Origin: Seonamhaeicola sp.
GTDB lineage: Bacteria > Bacteroidota > Bacteroidia > Flavobacteriales > Flavobacteriaceae
DNA: 64,000 bases
Direction: 5' to 3'
Assembly (NCBI RefSeq): GCF_028281565.1
Contig: NZ_JANQJQ010000041.1
Span: 62,001 to 126,000 of the forward strand
The notes under the pieces are model-generated. The model saw only the letters and a list, made by a program, of their open reading frames with translations, did no database searches and was not told the DNA's origin. The position numbers and the translations under genes are program-made. Position 1 is the stretch's first letter. Each line of letters opens with the position of its first letter. Positions 8,087 through 16,600 of this stretch are shown here, piece after piece.

Positions 8087-11000
8087 TTATTTTATTAAGA
8101 CTTTTTTAGAGATCATCTTATCTTCGGATAGCATCTTGATAATATAAGTCCCGGTTTTAATATTTTTGGTTTTTACCTCTAAATAGTTTTCATCTGTATT
8201 GGCATCTATGTTGATAATAGATTGCCCCAATATATTATACAGGCTAATAGTTTCAATATGCCTTATAGTAGGGTTAAGGACGATGATACTTTCTTTTTCA
8301 TTAGAAAAATATACTTGTAAGTTTTCATTGGTTATGTCTTCATTTTCCAATAAGGAAGAAGATGAGGCAAAAGTCAATTCAAATCTGGTTAGGTGTTCAC
8401 CAGCAGTTATGAATGTTTCGTAATGGCTCTCTCTTAAGTTGTGATAAACACTCAATTCTTTGTCATGTAAAAGAATATCTAAATTATCAGCAATGTTTTC
8501 TAATCCGTCAATACTGAAAGTAGCAAGTCCATCTTTACTTATTTTGGCTCCAAGGGGCAATACTTGCGTATCATTAAAGTTATCTACCGCCTGAATAATA
8601 AGTTTGGAGTTTCCTAGTGTCCAGAACAGGTCTTCCTTGTTATCTTCAATTAAAGGCCCGTCAAAACCAAGGTCAAAATTATTGGAAGCACGTTCATCCA
8701 CACCCACAAGTAATTGACGGTGATAGCCATCAGGGGTGTTAAACATGATCCTTATTTTTTGCCTGTCATCTACCGGATTACCTGTTTTGGTTGTTTGACC
8801 TTTTTCTTTAGATTTTCCTTTTAAGAAAACGGATCCTGTATTAGAGCCTGACACATTTTCTTTTTGGAAAACACGTTGGCTGTTTTTAAATAGAATACTG
8901 CCTCCAACAATAGGTTGTGTAATTCCCGGGTCGTTTGGATCACTTACTAAATCGGTATCTAAAATTGCCGAAACAAAGAACCCTTGTCCAACAGGAATAT
9001 AGCGTTCCGGTAATTTGGTCCCGGAAGATCCGTCATTGTCAATTCTGGTATCATTGTTTACCGCTAAGGCACCTCCCATTAAAGTATATGTAGCATAGCC
9101 TCCCTGATAATCTGATAATTGATGGGAATCTACAGCATAGTGTTCCCAAAAGTATAATGCACCATTGATGATATTACCGGCCGGATTATTACCACCATCC
9201 GTAGTACCTAAATTATCCTGTAAAAAGGCATTGGCATCAAGTGCAGAAGGGTAAGGATTACCAACTAGGTAATCGTTACCTGCCGCAATAGTTAAACTAA
9301 TATCACCATTATTTGGTTGGCCACTAAAAACATAATTCTGATCTGAGCCGGCGGTTCCGGGTCCTTTCATGGTAAATCCTTCGCCCGGTAAAATAGAGCC
9401 TGTACTTCGTACATGCTGCCATTGAGAATAATCATTAGAGGCATTATTGGCATATTTCCAGATCCAATAATCGGCATTTTCAACCGGTGATGTGTTGCCA
9501 TCATATCCCGATGTTGTAAAGCCAACATTTGATATGATGCCAGCAGCCGTATAGCTGGAATTACTGGTTGGGGAAACCGGAGACGACCAATAGTTATATC
9601 TATAGGTATTGGTGGTTCCTTGTTGATCTCTTTCTAATGAACCTGAACTGGACGAATCAAAATCACTATCTGTGGTTTGAATTAATTGTGATTCCCCTTC
9701 CAGGTCAATGGTCCCGTCTAATTTTAAATAATGTGATACAGTTAATGAATACCCGGCATTAGTAGCGGTATTACCGTCAATTTGCAGATCACCGCTGTTC
9801 ACTATTAAGCCTAATACGGTTCTGTTACCATTTCTGTCTGCCGGAATTAATGCTGTATTTGAGTTATCCATTGTTACATTATGACTAATTTCTACAATGT
9901 TATAATCAATAGTTTCTAAAGCGTCTAAGTATGAATCTACCCCGGGAAGGTATTGAACATCACCATTTACCCAGGTGGTTTCATTATCCCAATCGCCATT
10001 TTGAGTGGTTTGATAGGGCAGCGGAGCCGTTTGCGCATCCAGGTGGGAATAATTGATCATAGAAGCATCATTGCCACTGTTAGATTCGTCTTTAACACTG
10101 CCAAATACCATACGGCTCATGGGGTAATAAGCTATTAAATTGTTCCAGGGAACAGATACTATTTCGTTCTTTGTGGTGGCAGACGGCAATACTTTACCAT
10201 CGGCATTTAAAGAGGCATTCTGTTCAATTTCCTGGTTCATGATATAACGGATCTGGTCACCGGTAAGTGCTACGTTCCAAACACGGACTTCATCCACGGA
10301 ACCATCATGTTTTTGTTGTCTTTTGATATGGTGGGCGGCACCGATCATAAAGTGAGCATCCGACGGAACATTCATGGGATCCAGAGTATCGTCCTGATCT
10401 TCCAGATAACCATCAATATAAAGGCTGGTCATATTGGTAGAAGAATCAAAAGTGGCAGCAATATGGTGCCATTCATCTTCCGGTATGGTAGCCGAGGTCT
10501 GCATAATGTTATTTGAGGCGTCTGCTGGGTCACGCCATACCATTCTAAATTGATTACTTGAGTTGATCCTGAAGGCATAACCATGGGTATAGTTACCGTC
10601 ATTATCCGGCCCCGGATCTATATCCCTGTTTTCGTTAAAATAATTACGTTTAGATACTACATCAAACTTTCCTACCCCTGTATTTCGTTTTACCCAGGCA
10701 CTGATCGTATAATCCGTATTGGCCAGGTCATTGACGTCACCGGCAGACAGGTAGGTATCCAAAGTTCTGTCAAAACTAACGGCTCTGGACATTTCAGCAG
10801 TGATAGCTGTTGAACCAAAAGTGATGTACTTGGTGCCTTCAAAGTAGAAGTCCACTTCCAGGTCACTTCCAACATCTTCCATGGTTGCCGAAGTCACATT
10901 AGTAGTAAAGGCAGCATCATCGGCGATGATCATAATATATTCTTCGCTTCCGGGATTGGTAACGGATACCATAGATTCCGGAATAGAAAGTTTAATGGTA

Positions 11001-13312
11001 GGTATGGTGTCTGTCACCACCATTTTCCATATTCTTTGTATAGGTGTGGCGCTTACACTGGTAGTAACACTTGTACTTGAACTAAAATCTTTGGTAATGT
11101 CAGTACCTGCCGTTGATGTAGAACCATTGTTATGTCCCCAGATTAAGAACGATTTGTCTTCGAAATAATTCGTTGAATTACTTGAGTTGGTAGTTGCTAT
11201 CTGTTTAATACCAACGGTGATATCATCTGTAGTGTTTACTGTTTTTGATTGTTTTTGTTCTAAATTGGACGCATCATCCTTACCAATACCGGTAACATTA
11301 TAGTTATAACCTACATTAGCCGATTGATCCCAGATCACTGTGCCATCAGAGTCTACATAATCCTGGGAGGTTCCGTTGGCACCTAAAGTAATACCGTATT
11401 TTATAGCGAAATAGGATTCTACTTTGTCTCTTTCACCTGAAGTCAGCGCCTGGTTATAAACAACCATTTCGGCGATGCCTCCGTTCCATCTTGTTGATGA
11501 TGTTGAAGGATCAGCACCAATACCGGCCGTTAAGGATCCCGATAAGTTATCAGCGTTAGCGGAAGCAGTTCCCTGCGATACCCCCTGAAGGAATAACTCC
11601 GAATTTCCACCTGTTACATGATCATAGTTCACTAAGAATGGCGTTCCGGAAGTAATAGTTCCCGAAACAGAACCGGAAGTTGCGGAACCATCATGATAAC
11701 TACCCTGAATGGTAGTACCTGCGGTTTGTTCTAAATCAACAGAACCGTTAGCACCGTTATCAAGATTTAATAAACTTTTAGTCGAACTAAAAGTCCCTTC
11801 CGCTACGGTAAAAACGGTCATGGTAGTATTTGGAGCTGTAGTTGCAGTCATTTCATGATTTGTACCATCAAAATCAACTGTTGGGTTAAAGTTGATAGCT
11901 GCTTCAGTAAAAACAGGTTGATTAGCTCCTGTAGCCTGTGTAGCATTGTTAGAGTTTACAGATTGGTCCAACCAGTTTAATACGGCGTCTCCATTTTCTG
12001 CAGCATCAGCGGCGGCTTCTTCAACCCCTGTATTGGCCTTTAGCCATAGTTGAATTTCAGCAGTGAATCCACCAGGTCCCTGTGTTGTGGTTACAGGAGC
12101 AGATACAAAATCCACAATTTGAATTTCGTGAGAAACACCACTGGAATGTCCGCTTCTATGCGCCCAGTGTGCCACCTGAGTTAATGAGTTTAAATAGTAG
12201 TTTCTCCAACCTTGTCCGTAACCACTACCATTACCTGCCGTATACATGGATCCCACAACCATGGATTGTGTTAAATCCGATAATCCTGCAGACGTGATAT
12301 CTACAGTAGATTCGTTATCAGCAAAACTGGTGTCTGAAAACCTGGTAACAGTCATGGTTGGGTTATTGATGACATGTATAAAGTGCCTGTTTTGGTTACT
12401 ACCGGTATCCCTGCTGGCGTCAAATGACCAGTCTACAGTTTGCGTATCGGCACCTGGTTTCATTACCGGCCACTGGCTACGAATTTTTTCCTTGTTACCT
12501 CCTGAGGCAGCTGTTTGCGCTTTGGATTGCGTAAAGATCAAGGCATTGGTCCAGGAACTTACACCGGTGGCTGTACCTGTGGCGTCATAACCATCATAAA
12601 GTGTAATGGAACCTGTGGCAGCAGAAGAGGAGGCATCACCATGCAATACGGTCCAATTGGAACCTGTAAACTCTACTAAAGTAATATAAATGGTAACATT
12701 ATTATCACTTGTACCTTTCCTGACCACTAAGTTAGTACTGGAGGATAAATGCGCCATACCGGTTGCCGAATCCGCACCATTATTGGTGTCATCGTTCATG
12801 ATTCCCGTGATGAATGGCACTACTTTATTAGGGGATACTATACCGGCACCTGAGACGTCAATATCTACATAAGTGTATCCTAAACCTGTACCTCCTGTAG
12901 GTAAGCTCGCCGTATAACGGCCTCTAACGATAAACTCGTTAGCCCCACCGGGTGTACCAATGTATTCCCAGATGTTGGTCTGGAAGTTCATATTATTACT
13001 TATGGATCCGGATTCCCGGTAATAGGTAAGTGTACCTGTTCCGGTAAGTACACGGGCACCTGCCATATCATCACCTTCCAGGGCAGTATCATTAGAATCT
13101 GACCTACCAGCATGTGTTTTACGGTTATTTGATGGTAAAGCAATGGCGTTGTTTAGAGAGGAAACGGCAGTAAAACTGGTATTGGTGCCTCCGGAATTAC
13201 CTATGTCATCCTGAATCTGTTGTATTTTAAAGTCCTGTGCCGTTAGGAGCGAACAGAAGCATATAAATACCCCTAATAGGATATATTTTAAAAGAGTAGA
13301 AACCTTATTCAT
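8087..13312 (-). CDS. Giant T9SS-secreted LamG / DUF8202-like protein
   Basis: The protein has 1741 residues. In order: signal peptide (1-25), an N-terminal beta-rich domain (about 26-410), a concanavalin-like then DUF8202-type region (about 417-830; IQLWLKANTGVE, YFAIKYGITLGANG, GIGKDDASNLEQKQSK), a LamG domain (about 840-1030), then about 700 residues alignable with the 1638-residue neighbour, including YNYWSSPV, GEGFTMKGPG and NDYLVGNPYPSA. It ends in a T9SS type A sorting domain. No catalytic residues are recognised. It is probably a surface or released glycan-binding protein. It is divergent from the secreted sulfatase gene at 13664, with which it shares a 351-bp intergenic region. Confidence 0.85.
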   Translation of the reverse strand: MNKVSTLLKYILLGVFICFCSLLTAQDFKIQQIQDDIGNSGGTNTSFTAVSSLNNAIALPSNNRKTHAGRSDSNDTALEGDDMAGARVLTGTGTLTYYRESGSISNNMNFQTNIWEYIGTPGGANEFIVRGRYTASLPTGGTGLGYTYVDIDVSGAGIVSPNKVVPFITGIMNDDTNNGADSATGMAHLSSSTNLVVRKGTSDNNVTIYITLVEFTGSNWTVLHGDASSSAATGSITLYDGYDATGTATGVSSWTNALIFTQSKAQTAASGGNKEKIRSQWPVMKPGADTQTVDWSFDASRDTGSNQNRHFIHVINNPTMTVTRFSDTSFADNESTVDITSAGLSDLTQSMVVGSMYTAGNGSGYGQGWRNYYLNSLTQVAHWAHRSGHSSGVSHEIQIVDFVSAPVTTTQGPGGFTAEIQLWLKANTGVEEAAADAAENGDAVLNWLDQSVNSNNATQATGANQPVFTEAAINFNPTVDFDGTNHEMTATTAPNTTMTVFTVAEGTFSSTKSLLNLDNGANGSVDLEQTAGTTIQGSYHDGSATSGSVSGTITSGTPFLVNYDHVTGGNSELFLQGVSQGTASANADNLSGSLTAGIGADPSTSSTRWNGGIAEMVVYNQALTSGERDKVESYFAIKYGITLGANGTSQDYVDSDGTVIWDQSANVGYNYNVTGIGKDDASNLEQKQSKTVNTTDDITVGIKQIATTNSSNSTNYFEDKSFLIWGHNNGSTSTAGTDITKDFSSSTSVTTSVSATPIQRIWKMVVTDTIPTIKLSIPESMVSVTNPGSEEYIMIIADDAAFTTNVTSATMEDVGSDLEVDFYFEGTKYITFGSTAITAEMSRAVSFDRTLDTYLSAGDVNDLANTDYTISAWVKRNTGVGKFDVVSKRNYFNENRDIDPGPDNDGNYTHGYAFRINSSNQFRMVWRDPADASNNIMQTSATIPEDEWHHIAATFDSSTNMTSLYIDGYLEDQDDTLDPMNVPSDAHFMIGAAHHIKRQQKHDGSVDEVRVWNVALTGDQIRYIMNQEIEQNASLNADGKVLPSATTKNEIVSVPWNNLIAYYPMSRMVFGSVKDESNSGNDASMINYSHLDAQTAPLPYQTTQNGDWDNETTWVNGDVQYLPGVDSYLDALETIDYNIVEISHNVTMDNSNTALIPADRNGNRTVLGLIVNSGDLQIDGNTATNAGYSLTVSHYLKLDGTIDLEGESQLIQTTDSDFDSSSSGSLERDQQGTTNTYRYNYWSSPVSPTSNSSYTAAGIISNVGFTTSGYDGNTSPVENADYWIWKYANNASNDYSQWQHVRSTGSILPGEGFTMKGPGTAGSDQNYVFSGQPNNGDISLTIAAGNDYLVGNPYPSALDANAFLQDNLGTTDGGNNPAGNIINGALYFWEHYAVDSHQLSDYQGGYATYTLMGGALAVNNDTRIDNDGSSGTKLPERYIPVGQGFFVSAILDTDLVSDPNDPGITQPIVGGSILFKNSQRVFQKENVSGSNTGSVFLKGKSKEKGQTTKTGNPVDDRQKIRIMFNTPDGYHRQLLVGVDERASNNFDLGFDGPLIEDNKEDLFWTLGNSKLIIQAVDNFNDTQVLPLGAKISKDGLATFSIDGLENIADNLDILLHDKELSVYHNLRESHYETFITAGEHLTRFELTFASSSSLLENEDITNENLQVYFSNEKESIIVLNPTIRHIETISLYNILGQSIINIDANTDENYLEVKTKNIKTGTYIIKMLSEDKMISKKVLIK

Positions 13313-13323
13313 GAGAGACTAAG

Positions 13324-13341
13324 TTTAGTTTGGGGACTAAT
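13324..13341 (-). promoter_or_regulatory. Leader hairpin in front of the start at 13312
   Basis: TTAGT and ACTAA pair around TTGGGG, 11 nt upstream of the ATG. It is the third copy of the hairpin seen at 641-659 and 6162-6181. Confidence 0.45.
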
Positions 13342-13352
13342 TATTTTGGACA

Positions 13353-13400
13353 CAAACCTATGATTTATATCCATGAAACGCAAAAAAAATCGTTGAAATA
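13353..13400 (-). promoter_or_regulatory. Promoter with operator-like motifs for the 8087-13312 gene
   Basis: The minus strand has TAGGTTTG (13353-13360), an exact TAnnTTTG box. Upstream lie CCATGAAACG (13371-13380) and CGTTGAAATA (13391-13400), 20 bp apart and similar to the motif at 976-1033, 7961-8018 and 19159-19229. Confidence 0.45.
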
Positions 13401-13460
13401 CACGTTTCGTTAACATTTAATCTATGAATTTTAAGTTAATATACTGGTTGTTAATTAGTT

Positions 13461-13500
13461 ATGTTTTTTGATGTTTTTTAGTGTTTTGTAGTGCTTTATA
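13461..13500. other. Phased T-tracts (predicted curved DNA) in divergent intergenic region
   Basis: Four consecutive 10-bp units (TGTTTTTTGA-like) place a T-run on the same face of the helix each turn. Phased A/T tracts with this period are known to bend DNA. The rest of 13313-13663 holds the minus-strand promoter (13353-13400) and a candidate plus-strand -7 box TACTTTAG (13632-13639); nothing else is apparent. Confidence 0.4.
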
Positions 13501-13663
13501 TACCCGGTTGTAGTATTTTATATATAGTCTTGATTTATCTGGTTTTTAAGGGGTTATCACGTTATTAAGAATTGTTAATTTCTTTTTGGCGAAAAGTTTT
13601 GTCCGTGCTAATTTTTTTAATCAGAATCGCCTACTTTAGTTGAATAACCAATCCCTAAACTTT

Positions 13664-16600
13664 ATGAAAACAATAAAACAATTGTGTTTATTGCTATTTG
13701 CTTTATGCATGAATGCTCTCTTCTCTCAATCCCCAAATGTTGTCATTATTATTGCCGATGATATGGGATGGTCCCAGGTAAGTACGGGACTGACCAACTT
13801 AAACAATCCCAGTGATTTTTATGAGACCCCAACTTTAGAAACATTAGCCAGTGAAGGTATAGCCTTTCCACATGCCTATGTTAACGGTGCTAATTGTGCC
13901 CCCACTCGGGCTGCTTTATTAAGTGGTCAGTATGCGTCCAGGCCCCATAATAATATTTGGGCCGTGGACAATTTGAACCGAGGCGGTAGCGGCACTTTAC
14001 TGGTTGGCCCGTCACAAGGCTTACCATCGGGCATCGATGAATTGCCGGTTAGTGCGGTTACCATTGCAGAAACGATGAAAACAGCTGGCTATGCCACGGT
14101 ACACCTTGGTAAATTCCACGTTGGTGAAAATGAAAGTACTAATAGTACTAACAATGCAGCTACAGACCAGGGATTTGATGTAAATTACGGAGGCGGAACC
14201 AAAGGAAATCCCGGGAACTATTTTGCTTCCAGTAGTGCACCTTATACATTTCATGCCAATATAGGCCCCGAATTAGATGTTTATGCCGATCCGTATACGG
14301 AAGCGGAATCTCAGATGTTGGCAGGTAACAGTTCATTGACCGGAACAAAAAAGCATGTTACGGATGCTATGGCCGATGCTGCCATAGATTGGATGGAAGC
14401 TAATAAGAACTCGCCGTTCTTTGTGCATTTTAGCAATTTTGCGATCCATGGCCCTTTCGATACCGGTAACGCAAGGCCGGACCTTGTTGCCAAGTATCAG
14501 GCGAAACCACCCAGTCAAATGGGGCACAATAGTGTGGGGCAGGCAGCCATTGCCGAAGGTATGGACCAAACCATCGGGCGCTTGGTAGATTACTTAAAAA
14601 CTACGGATGATCCGAGAAATCCCGGATTTAAATTATCGCAGAATACATTAGTATATTTTATCTCTGATAATGGTGGTGCCAGAGGCACTGATGATAACGG
14701 CCCGTTAAAAGGTATGAAGGGTGAATTGCACGAAGGTGGTATCAGATCGGTTACTTTAGCCTGGTCGGAAGCCTCCTGGTTAGCGAATAAAGGAACAGTG
14801 AACCATACGCCCATTGTAGCCTTTGATCTATACCCAACACTTGCTGAAATGGCCGGTGCTTCACTTCCCGGCGGAGGTTATGCTATAGATGGGGCAAGCC
14901 AATGGCAAATGCTGACCAATGGAACAGCTATGACCAGAGAAGCTATCTATTGGCATTTCCCCGGATATTTAGTTGATAGCAATCGGGATCAAAGACCTCA
15001 GACCGTTATTAGAAAAGGCGATTATAAGCTGATTCATAGTTATGAAACGGCTTCGTATCAAATGTACAACCTGATCACTGATATGAGTGAAACCACCAAT
15101 TTATTAGCCGGTAATCCGGATCAGGCTACCTTAATCATTGCTAATGATTTGAGTACGGATATGCAAAACCATTTAATTAGTATTAATGCGCCACTTCCAA
15201 CCTATAGGAGTAATGGACAAACCGTTCCGTTGCCCTATATTATCAGTACGGAACCCGGAGGGGGTGGTGGTGGCTTATGCGAAGCGCCTGCAGGTTATGA
15301 AGCCTACTGGAATTTTGATACGACCAATGGTGCTAATGATGCTTCCGGGAATAATCATAACCCGAATCCAATTAACGGCACTTTATCTTTTGATTCGACT
15401 GATTTTGCCGAAGGCGATCAGTCAGCTGTATTCAGTGGTTCTGTAGATATTCAATATAGCTCCGGGTCATTTTTAACCAATGCCCTGACAACAAGAAGTT
15501 ATACAGTTTGGCTAAAACCTACGGCGCTATCAGGATTACAGGTCATTATGGATGAAGGAGGAGGAAACCAGGGATTAGGGGTTCGTTTAAATGGTACTAA
15601 TCTGGAAGCCATTGTTAGAAGTGGTACGACTAATTTAACACAAATAAGTACGCCTTATCCAACAGATGGTGCATGGCATCATGTGGCGTTTGTATATGAT
15701 GGCGGAGCGACCAGTATGAAACTATATATAGACGGTGTTGAAGTGGCTTCTGATAACAGTGCGTTGAGCTCAGTTGCTACCCATACCGGCATTGGTGGAA
15801 TCGGTGGTGTTATTGGAGGAAAAGATCCGTTTGGGGAAGCTTCCGATAGTTACTTTACGGGAAAAATGGATGGATACGCTGTTTATAATGGTGCTTTAAC
15901 GCTTGCACAGGTGGAAGAAGCGGCCTGTTTAAGTTCAGTGGTTGCCGATGCCGGACCGGATGTGTCTATTTGTGAAGGGGATTCCACAACTTTGACAGCC
16001 AGTGGTGGCGATACTTATTTATGGAGTACCGGTGCTACCACGGCTAGTATTACCGTGAGTCCGGGGTCAACAACAACCTATACGGTTACCGCTTTTGTAG
16101 GTGGAAATTCCGATGATGATGATGTGATTGTAACGGTTAATCCATTGCCAACAGCAGATGCCGGTGCCGATGTAACTATATGTGATGGTGATACCACCAT
16201 CTTAACAGCATCCGGAGGTGATACCTATTTGTGGAGTACCGGAGCTACTACGGCAAGTATCAATGTAAACCCATCGTCAACTACCACGTATACAGTAACA
16301 GTGACAACCAATGGCTGTAGTGCTAATGATGATGTTATTGTCACTGTAAATCCAGCCCCAACAGCTGATGCCGGTGCCGATGTCACCATTTGTGAAGGCG
16401 ATACTACGACTTTGACAGCTTCGGGCGGTGATACCTATTTATGGAGTACAGGAGCCACCACAGCTAGTATTGATGTAAGTCCAACGTCAACAACAACTTA
16501 TACGGTAACAGTGACAACCAATGGCTGTAGTGCTAATGACGATGTCATTGTAACGGTTAATCCGTTACCGGCGGCAGATGCTGGTGCCGACGTTTCTATA

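Noticed and set aside
12246-12590. 114-codon plus-strand open frame
   Set aside because: It is antisense to the N-terminal part of the 1741-residue protein; no independent signal supports it.
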